From: JBAXAB01 sp037142735
Lineage (GTDB): Bacteria; Patescibacteriota; Minisyncoccia; Phycocordibacterales; CAIZLB01
Assembly: GCA_037142735.1 (NCBI GenBank)
Contig: JBAXAB010000002.1
Coordinates: 33,005-97,004 of the forward strand
Length of the DNA stretch: 64,000 bases
Direction: 5' to 3'
In this document: positions 47,857-57,242 of the stretch, in pieces
Position numbering within the stretch: the stretch's first letter is position 1
Layout: every line of letters starts with the position of its first letter
Translations under genes and position numbers: made by a program
The notes under the pieces: model-generated
Database searches by the model: none
What the model was told of the DNA's origin: nothing
The model's input: only the letters and a program-made list of their open reading frames with translations

Positions 47857-48354
47857 GTGATATATCTTTATCAAAAAAATAAGGGATCTCTCCTCATCGA
47901 AGTGCTTGTTGCTACTTCAATAATTGTGACAGCAGTGATTGCTTCTGTTGGAGTGTTTGGAACAATGGCACATCTTTCATACAAAAATACAGCAAAAATT
48001 CAGGCAGCATTTTTGGCGGATGAAGGAATAGAAGCAACAAAAACATTACGTAATGCATCCTGGAATACGAATATCAAAAATCTAACTATTGGAACTAAAT
48101 ACTATTTATACTGGAATAATCATTCTTGGAATATTAATGCCTCGACTACTATGGTTGATAATCAATTTGTACGCTACTTTACCCTCTATAACGTTTACAG
48201 AGACGCGAGTTTTAATATTGTTGCTTCAACAACAAGCGGGTCTTCAATTGATCAAGATATGAGAGGGCTTATTATGAATGTGCAGTGGTCAGATGAGGCA
48301 GGCACTTCAACAAAAAGTATTGATACCTATCTATATAATCTATTTTCTAATTAA
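47857..48354 (+). CDS. prepilin-like protein (GspI/PilV-like)
   Basis: A 165-residue protein beginning MIYLYQKNKGSLLIEVLVAT: a class III-type signal in which the residue after the cleavage Gly is Ser rather than Phe, followed by Glu+5 and a hydrophobic helix (IIVTAVIASVGVFGTM). GTG is the start. It is the second prepilin of the operon and overlaps none; the stop (TAA at 48352) touches the next ATG (48355). The family is by pattern and position. Confidence 0.75.
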   Translation: MIYLYQKNKGSLLIEVLVATSIIVTAVIASVGVFGTMAHLSYKNTAKIQAAFLADEGIEATKTLRNASWNTNIKNLTIGTKYYLYWNNHSWNINASTTMVDNQFVRYFTLYNVYRDASFNIVASTTSGSSIDQDMRGLIMNVQWSDEAGTSTKSIDTYLYNLFSN

Positions 48355-48900
48355 ATGAGATTTTTTAATAAACAAAAACAGAATATGAAAGTTAAAAGAG
48401 GGGGCTACACACTTGTTGAACTTCTGATTGCCCTTTTTATAAGCACATTACTTGCTATTGCTGTGTCGCAAGCCACAACTTCTTTGTACTCGACATATAA
48501 AAATGTTTACGCATTGCGTGAAATTGAAAGTGGAGCAATTTCTATATTAGATAGACTTACTCGAGAAATCAAAAACTCTACAAGCATTGATTTGTCTAAT
48601 TCGGTCCTCGATTCTGACTCCGGGAGGGTTTCTTTGAACGTCGCTTCGAGTACGGGTAGTTATAACACTAAGATTTATCTTTCAAACTCAAGACTTTATA
48701 TCAGTCGTGATGGAATTGAACTTGGACCGCTTTCACCTTCTGATGTAAAGGTCACCTTAGTTAATTATAGTTTGATTAATTCAAACAATAATACAGCAAC
48801 AGGATTGCGTGTCGAGCTTGTGCTCGAATCGCCCGATAATAGTCCAACGGATTGGTCGAAAACATTTTACGCCACAGCTATAATGAGAGGGACATATTAA
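48355..48900 (+). CDS. prepilin-like protein (GspJ/PilW-like)
   Basis: A 181-residue protein with a class III signal RGGYTLVELLIALFISTLLA: cleavage before Tyr, Glu+5, hydrophobic helix. The rest has the strand pattern of pseudopilins of the GspJ/PilW type (IDLSNSVLDSDSGRVSLNVA). No Cys. The start directly follows the previous stop; a second ATG lies ten codons downstream. Third prepilin gene of the pilus operon. Confidence 0.78.
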   Translation: MRFFNKQKQNMKVKRGGYTLVELLIALFISTLLAIAVSQATTSLYSTYKNVYALREIESGAISILDRLTREIKNSTSIDLSNSVLDSDSGRVSLNVASSTGSYNTKIYLSNSRLYISRDGIELGPLSPSDVKVTLVNYSLINSNNNTATGLRVELVLESPDNSPTDWSKTFYATAIMRGTY

Positions 48901-48912
48901 TTTAAAAAAAGT

Positions 48913-50730
48913 ATGAAATATTTATCAAAAAAAAGAGGAAATACAAAAAGTAAAAAACCTAATCACCAAGGTGGTCAAGTTTTAATTGCCACGGTTATTT
49001 TATTTTTGTCTCTTTCTCTTGCCGTAGTTCTTGGTATGGCTATTCCAATCGCTAATCAGATCAAGGTTTCAGGAGACCTTGAAACTTCACGTCGATCTTA
49101 TGCTACTGCCGAGGTTGGAAATGAAGAGATTTACTATCGTCTGAATAAGGGAAAAACCATTCCTGCCAGTATCGTACTTGGAACTTCCAATGCGACAGCA
49201 ACCGCAGTGATTGTTGATAATGGTGACAGTGAAACGGTTACCTCAACTGGTCTTTCTGGAACATATCAACGCTTAACTAAAACGATCTTTACTCGTCCCC
49301 GGTCAGTTTCAATGTTGTATGCCATGCAGATTGGAACGAGTTCGGTTACTGCTGGAACAAATGCCAATGTGACTGGTGATGTCTATGTGAACGGAAGCAT
49401 CTCAGGGCTTAATGTAACAGGAGGTTCTGTTATAGCTGCAAATCTTGTTGATCCAACTACGGTGGAATCGTTTTACTCTGGTAGTAGTTCGGCTGGTCTA
49501 ACTTCTATAAAATTTTGGAATAAAACTCCAGCGGTAAATGATATTGCTCAAAGTTTCAAGATCTCAAGTGCCACCCCAATTAATGCAGTAACTTTGTATC
49601 TTCAGAAAACATCAGGTAGTTGGAGTGGGGCCAACATAAAAATTGTAAATGATAACGCAGGTAGCCCAGGTTCTACTGTGTATGCAAGCGCTTCTTTGCC
49701 AAGTGGCTCTGTATCAACTTCGGATTTTGGCGATCCGTATTTACCACTCAACACAACAATAAACCTAACTCCTGGGGTAATATATTGGATTGTGGCTGAT
49801 ATGCCAACTCAAACCAGTTCAACTGCATATCTTTTGGCACAGACTGTGTCATCTTCAACTGCATCATATGCAAATGGCGTGGTGAAGACCGGCACATTTG
49901 GTGGAACTTGGTCATTGCCAAGTGGATCAACAGCAAGTGATATTTTCTTTGCACTCTATTATAACGGTCAAATCAGTACGGTTGATAATGTTACAACTTC
50001 AGGTAGTCCATATTTTATTTGGGCTCGTGAAATTTATAATTCAAATGCTGGGAGTGGCAAATTGTATTGCCAGAACTCTTCTAACTCTACTCCTTCAGTG
50101 TGTGACGAATCAAGACCAGACCCTACGATCTCTGGAAGTATTGTAACTACAAATGACTATGCTTCCTGGGAGTCTTCAGCAACATCGGGTACAACTACAA
50201 GCAGTATTACAGTTACTAGTGGCGGAACCAAAACACTGGGGAACACTAAAATTGTGGGAAATTTAAATATTAGTAACAACGCTCAAGCTAATTTGACCGG
50301 GAATTTGTGGATCACTGGAGATTTGGTGTTGTCGAACAACTCCACCTTACAAATTGATCCTAGTATGGGCGCCAAGGACGTTGTAGTCCTTGTGGATGGA
50401 TCAATAAACCTAGATAATAATGCAAACGTGCTAGGTTCTGGAAACTCCAATAGTTTCCTTCTGCTTGTATCTAGGTGTACGGTCTCTACTTGTCCATCAG
50501 GAAGTATTAATCTGAGCAATAATGCCACAGCGGGTGCCCTGGTTTCACCTAACGGCCTTATCAACTTGAGTAATAATGCAAATGCAAAAGCCGCAGTTGG
50601 TCAGGGTGTAACAATGTCAAATAATGCCAATATTATATATGATCCAAAACTTCAGTATTTCTCACTAGGAGCAACCGGGGCTACATCATCTTTATGGTCA
50701 ATTGATAGTTGGCAGGAAGTCTCTCAGTAA
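48913..50730 (+). CDS. PilX-like pilus protein with inserted jelly-roll-like domain
   Basis: A 605-residue protein: a PilX-type N-terminal helix (HQGGQVLIATVILFLSLSLA, VVLGMAIPIANQIKVSGDLE), then at about residues 170-330 a beta-sandwich-like domain (NDIAQSFKISSATPINAVTL, LTPGVIYWIVADMPT), and a C-terminal part with repeats of the polymer-forming type (LNISNNAQANLTGNLWITGD, GSINLDNNANVLGSG, GSINLSNNATAGALV). The NxxNNA repeats suggest a right-handed beta-helix. It probably sits at the pilus tip or surface and may act as an adhesin. The last gene of the operon. Confidence 0.65.
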   Translation: MKYLSKKRGNTKSKKPNHQGGQVLIATVILFLSLSLAVVLGMAIPIANQIKVSGDLETSRRSYATAEVGNEEIYYRLNKGKTIPASIVLGTSNATATAVIVDNGDSETVTSTGLSGTYQRLTKTIFTRPRSVSMLYAMQIGTSSVTAGTNANVTGDVYVNGSISGLNVTGGSVIAANLVDPTTVESFYSGSSSAGLTSIKFWNKTPAVNDIAQSFKISSATPINAVTLYLQKTSGSWSGANIKIVNDNAGSPGSTVYASASLPSGSVSTSDFGDPYLPLNTTINLTPGVIYWIVADMPTQTSSTAYLLAQTVSSSTASYANGVVKTGTFGGTWSLPSGSTASDIFFALYYNGQISTVDNVTTSGSPYFIWAREIYNSNAGSGKLYCQNSSNSTPSVCDESRPDPTISGSIVTTNDYASWESSATSGTTTSSITVTSGGTKTLGNTKIVGNLNISNNAQANLTGNLWITGDLVLSNNSTLQIDPSMGAKDVVVLVDGSINLDNNANVLGSGNSNSFLLLVSRCTVSTCPSGSINLSNNATAGALVSPNGLINLSNNANAKAAVGQGVTMSNNANIIYDPKLQYFSLGATGATSSLWSIDSWQEVSQ

Positions 50731-50774
50731 AGTACAATAGTCAGTATAAATTAGATTAATTATACTGAAATATC

Positions 50775-51620
50775 ATGAAAAAGACCCTAAAACCGTTGAT
50801 AATTGGAAACTGGAAGCTAACCCCAAACACTTTAGATGAAGCAAAGAAGAGATATCTAGAAACCGCCAAAGCCCATGCAAAATATAAGTCAACTGTTGAT
50901 GTGGTAGTTTGCCCGCCCGCCTCTTTTATCGCCCCGCTTTCCCTTCTAAAGAAGAGTAAGACGGTCAGTGTTGGTGCCCAGAATGTTTCTTTTTGGACAA
51001 CTGGCTCAAAAACAGGTGAGATATCAGCGTCCCAGGTACGTTCATGTGGTGCAACATGTTCAATTGTTGGGCATTCAGAACGTCGTGCATTGGGGGAAAC
51101 AGATGAAGTTGTAGCTGAAAAGGTTGCTGAAGTAGTCAAGTGCGGAATGACCGCTGTGGTTTGTATTGGAGAGACAGAACGTGACGAAGAGGGTGCTTAT
51201 CTAGAAGTGATCAAAGCTCAAATCAAGAAAGGTTTAGCCCGTATTTCGAAACAAGAGATTCACAGGGTTGTTATCGCTTACGAACCTGTTTGGGCTATTG
51301 GTCGCACAGATAATGTTGCTATCACTTCACACGATCTGCATCAAATGGCTATTTTTATTCACAAGTACCTCAAAGAAATATTTGGCATGGCCGGTGATCT
51401 AATTAGAATTATTTATGGCGGATCTGTCACACCTGAGAATGCTTTTGACTTGTATCAAAACGGAGGGGTGAGTGGATTTTTACCAGGAAGATCAAGTTGG
51501 GACGCAAAAACGTTTGAAGGAATATTTTCGGGCGTCTCCCTAGCTTTAAAAGAAATAAAAAAGGCCACAAAGATCCAATCACGACAAAATACTAAAACTA
51601 AAGTTCATAAAAGAAAATAA
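50775..51620 (+). CDS. tpiA: triosephosphate isomerase
   Basis: A 281-residue isomerase with the full active site: Asn-Lys in LIIGNWKLTPNTL, His in CSIVGHSERRALGET, the catalytic Glu in VIAYEPVWAIGRTDN, and IIYGGSVTPENAFD for the phosphate loop. The usual phosphate-binding string near the end reads GGVSGFLPGRSSWDAKTF, a variant of LVGGASL. A basic C-terminal tail of about 20 residues is extra. It interconverts dihydroxyacetone phosphate and glyceraldehyde 3-phosphate and is next to pgk (15 bases), a glycolytic pair. Confidence 0.96.
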   Translation: MKKTLKPLIIGNWKLTPNTLDEAKKRYLETAKAHAKYKSTVDVVVCPPASFIAPLSLLKKSKTVSVGAQNVSFWTTGSKTGEISASQVRSCGATCSIVGHSERRALGETDEVVAEKVAEVVKCGMTAVVCIGETERDEEGAYLEVIKAQIKKGLARISKQEIHRVVIAYEPVWAIGRTDNVAITSHDLHQMAIFIHKYLKEIFGMAGDLIRIIYGGSVTPENAFDLYQNGGVSGFLPGRSSWDAKTFEGIFSGVSLALKEIKKATKIQSRQNTKTKVHKRK

Positions 51621-51634
51621 AAATTAAATATAAT

Positions 51635-52771
51635 ATGAAATCAATTCGTGAGGCAGGGATTCTAAAAGGAAAAAAGGTTATGGTCCGTGTAGATTACAAT
51701 GTACCGGTTGCTGGTGGAAAAATTGTTGATGATTTACGTATTCGTGTTTCGCTGCCAACAATTGAATATTTGAGAGCAGAGGGTGCGCGAATTATTTTGA
51801 TATCACATATTGAAACTAAAGATAATCCAACTTTAGAGCCCATCGCAGTAAATCTTGCCACGCATTTCCCAGTTAAATTCGTAAAAGATTTTCTAGGAGA
51901 TGATGGGGAGGAAGCGGTAATGTCTTTGAAAGATGGAGAGGTTGTTTTGTTTGAAAATCTACGTTCAAATACTGGCGAAAAGGCAAATGATCCTCAATTT
52001 GCAAGGGTCCTAGCAAGTTATGCTGATGTATACGTAAATGACGCTTTCCCAGTCTCCCATAGACCACACGCTTCAATTGTTGGAATTCCGACATTATTAC
52101 CTCATTACGCCGGTTTCCAATTGATGAAAGAGGTGGAACACCTTAGTGTCTTTTTTAATCCAGCCCATCCATTTATTTTTGTATTAGGTGGAGCGAAATT
52201 TGAAACAAAAATTCCATTGATTGAAAAGTTTTCTAATACGGCTGATTATATTTTTGTAGGCGGTGCCTTAGTGAACGATATCTTTGCCCTAAAAGGTTAT
52301 GAGATAGGAAAGTCACTTGTGTCGGATGCTACACAAAATGATGAAAAGGTTAAAGGTGCACTCAAAAGTATTTTAGGAGACCAAAGAATTATTCTACCTC
52401 ACGATGTTGTGGTTGATGGTCCAAATGGTAAGAGAGTGTGTGATGTAAAAAGTGTAGGTAAGGACGAAATGATCGTGGATGTGGGGCCTGCATCGGTGGA
52501 TGCTTTCGCTGATAAGATTAAAGGCGCAAAATTTATTTTATGGAACGGTCCGATGGGTTTATACGAAAAAGGTTTTAAAGATCAGACAATTAAGTTCGCG
52601 AATTTGATTACAGGTTCTGAGGCACAGAGCGCCGTTGGGGGCGGAGACACGGTGGCTGCGATTGAATCGCTCCATGTAGATAATCCACATGTTTTTATTT
52701 CATCAGGAGGAGGTGCGATGTTGGAATTTTTACAAGAGGAAACGTTGGTGGGGATCGAGGCGTTGAAGTAA
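51635..52771 (+). CDS. pgk: phosphoglycerate kinase
   Basis: A 378-residue kinase with the family marks: KKVMVRVDYNVPVAGGKIVD, ISHIETKDNPTLEPIA, EVVLFENLRSNTGEKAND (substrate Arg), FVLGGAKFETKIPL (nucleotide-binding Gly and Lys), FILWNGPMGLYEKG and AVGGGDTVAAIESL. It makes ATP from 1,3-bisphosphoglycerate and follows tpiA in one unit. Slightly shorter than the usual 390-400 residues. Confidence 0.97.
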   Translation: MKSIREAGILKGKKVMVRVDYNVPVAGGKIVDDLRIRVSLPTIEYLRAEGARIILISHIETKDNPTLEPIAVNLATHFPVKFVKDFLGDDGEEAVMSLKDGEVVLFENLRSNTGEKANDPQFARVLASYADVYVNDAFPVSHRPHASIVGIPTLLPHYAGFQLMKEVEHLSVFFNPAHPFIFVLGGAKFETKIPLIEKFSNTADYIFVGGALVNDIFALKGYEIGKSLVSDATQNDEKVKGALKSILGDQRIILPHDVVVDGPNGKRVCDVKSVGKDEMIVDVGPASVDAFADKIKGAKFILWNGPMGLYEKGFKDQTIKFANLITGSEAQSAVGGGDTVAAIESLHVDNPHVFISSGGGAMLEFLQEETLVGIEALK

Positions 52772-52774
52772 ATT

Positions 52775-53209
52775 TTACAGAACCTCCTTTTTAATTTTTT
52801 CTCCAAATTCAGAAATTTCATCAGCCAGATAAGGTTTTGCGGGCCAGTGTTCCAAACCATCATCATTGAATCTTGGAATTATATGCATGTGCGCGTGAAA
52901 GATAACTTGTCCCGCTGCCTCCTCGTTATTCATAATAAGGTTTACCCCGTCTGCGTCCACTCCGTTTTTGACCGCAATCGATAACTTTTTGGTAGTTAGC
53001 ATAATTCTCGCTGCTAATTCTTCTGAAAAACCATATATATTTTCAATATGATCTTTTGGCATAACGAGCACCTGACCCTTATTTGTAGGGTTTATATTCA
53101 TAATTGCTAATGTTTCTGTATCTTCATAGACCTTCTCTGCCTGGATCTCCCCTGAAACAATCTTACAAAATATACAATTTTCTGCTTCTTTGTGGTCTGT
53201 TGAATTCAT
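52775..53209 (-). CDS. HIT family hydrolase
   Basis: A 144-residue histidine-triad protein. The N-terminal CIFCKIVSGEIQAEKVYED with C-x2-C and the active-site IFHAHMHIIPRF (H-x-H-x-H) are clear. HinT-like enzymes hydrolyse nucleoside phosphoramidates or dinucleotides; the exact substrate is unknown. It is convergent with pgk (stop codons three bases apart). A TAGAAT box ends six bases before the ATG. Confidence 0.93.
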   Translation of the reverse strand: MNSTDHKEAENCIFCKIVSGEIQAEKVYEDTETLAIMNINPTNKGQVLVMPKDHIENIYGFSEELAARIMLTTKKLSIAVKNGVDADGVNLIMNNEEAAGQVIFHAHMHIIPRFNDDGLEHWPAKPYLADEISEFGEKIKKEVL

Positions 53210-53236
53210 ACCGACATTCTATGATAAAATCGATAA

Positions 53237-54925
53237 ATGGCAAACACTAGTCCTAAATACCGCATCCGTCCTATTGCCGAAGGTAGCCTGATTGATCATC
53301 TATTATTTCACAGAGGAGTAAAAACCCTAGAGGAAAAAGATGCTTTTTTAAACCCAGACTACAATAAAGGTATCCATGATCCTTTTTTAATGAAAGATAT
53401 GGACAAGGTGGTCTCTCGGATTATTGATGCGATTAATAAAAAAGAAAAAATTTGTATTTATACAGATTACGATGCCGATGGAATTCCAGCTGGTGTCGTT
53501 TTTCATGATTTCTTTAAAAAGATTTCATACGAGAATGTTATGTTCTACATACCCCATCGTCACAAAGAGGGGTTTGGTTTAAATTCAGATGCTGTAGAGA
53601 AAATCGCTAAGCAAGGTGCGAAGCTTTTGATTACGGCTGATTGTGGTATCGCAGACGTTGATGAAGTGGCCCATGCTAACTCATTAGGTATGGAGGTTGT
53701 TGTGACAGATCATCATTTACCGCATGATGTGTTGCCGGCTGCCTTTGCAATTCTAGATCCACAACAGCCAGGCTGTAATTATCCTGAAAAAATTCTTTGC
53801 GGCTCGGGGGTTGTATATAAATTAATCCAAGGTCTTTACCAGAAACTTGGATTAAAAGAGGGAATGGAAAAGTGGTCGCTCGATATGGTGGGGCTCGCTA
53901 CCTTATCGGACATGGTTCCTCTTGTCGGAGAAAATAGGATTCTGGCATCTTACGGTTTAAGGGTGATGCGAAAAACTCCACGTGTTGGTTTGTGTGAATT
54001 ATTTAAATCTCTTAAATTGGATCAGAAGACTTTAGCTGAAGACGATGTTCAATTTTTGGTGACACCGAGAATTAATGCTGCATCTAGAATGGCAGATCCT
54101 GTTCTTGCATTTGAATTGCTATCAACAGATGATATTCAAAAAGCTAAAGGTCTATGTAAGGTCTTGACCGATATAAACACTGATAGAAAAGTTCAGGTGG
54201 CCCTCATTTCTAAGGAAATTAAAAAGAATCATTCGGATGCGGATTTTCAGGCAGTTCCACTAATCGTGGTCGGTAATCCAAATTGGAAGCCAGCTCTTCT
54301 TGGACTTGTGGCGAATAGTTTGATGCGCGATTACCAGAAACCAGCTTTTGTATGGGGACGTGATGAAGAAGGAATAATCAAAGGTTCGTGTCGCTCGAAC
54401 GGCTCTTACCACCTCGTAGATTTAATGTCAGCAGTAGAGCCTGGTGTTTTTCATGAAGCAGGAGGGCATGCTATGTCAGGAGGTTTCGCAGTTTCAAACG
54501 ATCACATTCATTTGATCTCGGATCATCTAATTAAAGCTTTGGATAAGGTGTCTATAAGTGAGATAGACAGTGCGATTGATGTCGATAGTTTAATTTCACT
54601 TTCAGACATTAATTGGAAATTTTGGGAAGCGTTAGACAAGATGGCTCCATTCGGAGAAAAAAATGCCAAACCTCTATTTATGTTTCAAAAGATAACTGTT
54701 GTCGGGTACAAGAAATTTGGCAAAGCAGGGGAGCATGTAGAGGTGCGCATCGGGAATTCAGATGGTGCAGTTTTACCAGCCATTAGTTTTTTTAATGCTG
54801 AAAATCCTACTTATCAATTGTCACAATCAGATGTTATTGATATGGTAGCTACTATTGAGAAATCAAATTTTAAAGGCCGTCCAGAGCTTCGCCTTAGAAT
54901 TGTTGATATAATAAAATCCAAATGA
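53237..54925 (+). CDS. recJ: single-stranded-DNA-specific exonuclease RecJ
   Basis: A 562-residue DHH-family exonuclease. Motifs: ICIYTDYDADGIPAGVVFHD (motif I), LITADCGIADVDEVAHANS, VVVTDHHLPHDVLPAAFAI (DHH), LSDMVPLVGENRIL, and the C-terminal DHHA1 motif FHEAGGHAMSGGFAVS, followed by an OB-like C-terminal part. It degrades single-stranded DNA 5'-to-3' in recombination and repair. A TAAAAT box ends six bases before the ATG. The stop overlaps the start of the RNase H gene (ATGA). Confidence 0.95.
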   Translation: MANTSPKYRIRPIAEGSLIDHLLFHRGVKTLEEKDAFLNPDYNKGIHDPFLMKDMDKVVSRIIDAINKKEKICIYTDYDADGIPAGVVFHDFFKKISYENVMFYIPHRHKEGFGLNSDAVEKIAKQGAKLLITADCGIADVDEVAHANSLGMEVVVTDHHLPHDVLPAAFAILDPQQPGCNYPEKILCGSGVVYKLIQGLYQKLGLKEGMEKWSLDMVGLATLSDMVPLVGENRILASYGLRVMRKTPRVGLCELFKSLKLDQKTLAEDDVQFLVTPRINAASRMADPVLAFELLSTDDIQKAKGLCKVLTDINTDRKVQVALISKEIKKNHSDADFQAVPLIVVGNPNWKPALLGLVANSLMRDYQKPAFVWGRDEEGIIKGSCRSNGSYHLVDLMSAVEPGVFHEAGGHAMSGGFAVSNDHIHLISDHLIKALDKVSISEIDSAIDVDSLISLSDINWKFWEALDKMAPFGEKNAKPLFMFQKITVVGYKKFGKAGEHVEVRIGNSDGAVLPAISFFNAENPTYQLSQSDVIDMVATIEKSNFKGRPELRLRIVDIIKSK

Positions 54926-55710
54926 TAAAGCTTAAAGTTGAAAAGGAAAAAATAGTAGAGGGTAAACAGGTAATTATATATACGGACGGATCATCACGCG
55001 GAAATCCAGGTCCCGGCGGATATGCATTTGTTGTTGTGTACCCAAATGCAACAGCTGAGATGAGAATTGATGAAGCGGGAGGACGAGAGGTGATGACGAC
55101 TAATAATAGAATGGAAATGAAGGCGGTTATTGAGGCCTTACATTTTTTTAATGATTACTACGCAAAGGGTGTCGAAGTCTTATATGAGGTTCGCCTTGAT
55201 TCCTCATACGTAATGCAAGGTGCCACCAAGTGGATTCACGGGTGGAAAGCAAAGAACTGGATTACCGCTAGTAAGGAGGATGTAAAGAATGTTGATCTGT
55301 GGCAAGATATGGACGAGGTTATGAAAGGCAAAAAAATTGAATGGACTCTTTTAAAAGGCCACAACAATATTTTTGGTAATGAAAAATGTGATCAGATTGC
55401 AACCACTTATGCTGATGGAAAGGTGCCAGAATTATACAAGGGATTTCTAAGTGAGTATCCTGACGCAGAAGCAATTTTAAATGTAGAACCAGAATTATCT
55501 GGGTCTGAAAAGAAAGCTAAAAAATCATCAAGTAAAAATAAAAATGTTACGGCGTATTCGTATGTGAGTAAGGTCGGAGGGATTATTCATGTCGACAAAA
55601 ATTGGGATGATTGTAAAAATCGAGTGCACAAGTCTAAGGGAGCTCTATACAAAAAATCTATTTCACCGATGGACGAGTCAGAGATTATTTCGGAATTCAA
55701 GAACAAATAA
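54922..55710 (+). CDS. rnhA: ribonuclease HI with C-terminal viroplasmin-like domain
   Basis: A 262-residue protein. The catalytic RNase H domain (about 15-165) has IIYTDGSSRGNPGPGGYAFV (Asp), NRMEMKAVIEALHFF (Glu), VRLDSSYVMQGATKWIHGWK (Asp) and LKGHNNIFGNEKCDQIA (His and Asp). The C-terminal 55 residues (AYSYVSKVGGIIHVDKNWDD, CKNRVHKSKGALYKKS) look like the viroplasmin/RNase HI N-terminal domain that binds RNA-DNA hybrids, but at the opposite end. A Lys/Ser-rich linker joins them. It removes RNA from hybrids. ATGA overlap with recJ. Confidence 0.87.
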   Translation: MIKLKVEKEKIVEGKQVIIYTDGSSRGNPGPGGYAFVVVYPNATAEMRIDEAGGREVMTTNNRMEMKAVIEALHFFNDYYAKGVEVLYEVRLDSSYVMQGATKWIHGWKAKNWITASKEDVKNVDLWQDMDEVMKGKKIEWTLLKGHNNIFGNEKCDQIATTYADGKVPELYKGFLSEYPDAEAILNVEPELSGSEKKAKKSSSKNKNVTAYSYVSKVGGIIHVDKNWDDCKNRVHKSKGALYKKSISPMDESEIISEFKNK

Positions 55711-55762
55711 GAGGTACACTATTTTCATTTTAATTTAATCTCATGCCAGTATTGTTTTGTAT

Positions 55763-57145
55763 GTGCGAAAATCAACACTAGTTGTTTTACTTATTTTATT
55801 TTCAATAATTGTATATCGATTTTTAAATTGGCCCTCGGATGATACTTTTTTAAATAATTTTAAAGGTCGGTTGGTAACAATATCAGCTCAGGTCATTGAA
55901 GACCCGGATGTGATTGGTGACGTGCAAAGAATAATTGTGCAGGTCAAAAAAGCTGATGATCAGGATATTCAGAATTCATCCGCTGAGCATTTGATTCAAG
56001 TGAGTGTTAAAAATTTCAAACCAATTTTATATGGAGATCAAATTGTCATCAAAGGCAAAATTCTAAATATTTCTGATTCAAATGGGAGTGGCAATTCTTC
56101 CTATTCAGAGTACATGCGAGTGCGAAATATTTTCTATCAAATAAAAAATTCAAAGGTCTCTATTGTTGGGAATAATCCGCCATCACAGTTTAAGAATCTT
56201 CTCATACACATTAAAAATAATTTCGTACAAAGAATCGATTCTTTGTTGCCCCAACCTCAATCATTTCTAGGTGCTGGACTCGTACTCACGGGGAAGGGGT
56301 CGCTTGATCAGGATTTACAAAATGAATTTAAACGAGTGGGTCTAATTCATATTGTTGTCTTGTCTGGGTTTAATGTCAGTATCGTTGCAATTGTAATTAT
56401 GGCTCTTTTAAATTTTCTACCACCGGTGGTGCGTTTCGTTTTCGGTATCTTTTGTATGACTTGTTTTTGTCTCATGGTAGGTGGTGGGGCATCGGTGATG
56501 AGATCTCTAGTCATGAATACTATTTCGATTTTTGGAAGAACAATGAATTTGCCTTACAGTCCGTTGCAAGGCTTGTGTGTCGCAGGAATCATCATGCTTG
56601 TCTTTAATCCTATGCTTTTATTTTTTGATCCGTCTTTTCAAATGAGTTTTATGGCTACACTTGGTCTTATACTTTTGTCTAATAAAATCTCTAAGTACGT
56701 GTCTTTTTTGCCAGAAAAATTTGGAGTAAAAGAAACGGTGTCTGCTACGCTTTCAACTCAAATTGCCGTCACACCTCTCATCATGCATTTCTCTGGGATT
56801 GTTTCGATCATATCCCTTTTTACAAACATTGTAGTCTTGCCTTTTATACCTTTTACTATGTTATTTGTAGCGACCTCTGTGTTTCTGAGTTTTGCATCAA
56901 ACTTTCTGGCGCTGATCAGTGCCTATATTTCTTATGTGCTTCTGACATATGAATTGTGGGTGGTTCATGTGTGCGCAGGCTGGTCGTTTTCTGCTATTGA
57001 ATTTCCTGCTTGGAGTTGGAAGCAGACGCTTTTTTGCTATTTCGTAATAGTTTTTATTTATCTATCATTTCACTTTAAATTATTCACAAAAAATGGAAAA
57101 AAAGAAATACGAATGTTCTTTAAACGTCACGATGCAGGTGGATGA
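55763..57145 (+). CDS. comEC: ComEC N-terminal channel protein
   Basis: A protein of about 460 residues with the ComEC/Rec2 channel domain. An N-terminal helix, a DUF4131-like extracellular region (LVTISAQVIEDPDVIGDVQR), then the competence domain with LGAGLVLTGKGSLDQDLQNE, FKRVGLIHIVVLSGFNVSIV, GGGASVMRSLVMNTISIFG and several further helices. The metallo-beta-lactamase-like part of canonical ComEC is absent here but present as a separate gene at 57847. ComEC takes single-stranded DNA across the membrane in natural transformation. GTG at 55763 is the chosen start because a TATTGT box ends about 7 bases before; TTG at 55757 is the alternative. Confidence 0.88.
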   Translation: MRKSTLVVLLILFSIIVYRFLNWPSDDTFLNNFKGRLVTISAQVIEDPDVIGDVQRIIVQVKKADDQDIQNSSAEHLIQVSVKNFKPILYGDQIVIKGKILNISDSNGSGNSSYSEYMRVRNIFYQIKNSKVSIVGNNPPSQFKNLLIHIKNNFVQRIDSLLPQPQSFLGAGLVLTGKGSLDQDLQNEFKRVGLIHIVVLSGFNVSIVAIVIMALLNFLPPVVRFVFGIFCMTCFCLMVGGGASVMRSLVMNTISIFGRTMNLPYSPLQGLCVAGIIMLVFNPMLLFFDPSFQMSFMATLGLILLSNKISKYVSFLPEKFGVKETVSATLSTQIAVTPLIMHFSGIVSIISLFTNIVVLPFIPFTMLFVATSVFLSFASNFLALISAYISYVLLTYELWVVHVCAGWSFSAIEFPAWSWKQTLFCYFVIVFIYLSFHFKLFTKNGKKEIRMFFKRHDAGG

Positions 57146-57242
57146 TTTCTCCTGTGTAACATATGCAGAAACATTCGTACTTCTTAAGTGTATATACAAG
57201 CGATCATGTGATGTTTCGCCTGTGAAACCACGTGTCTCCCCC

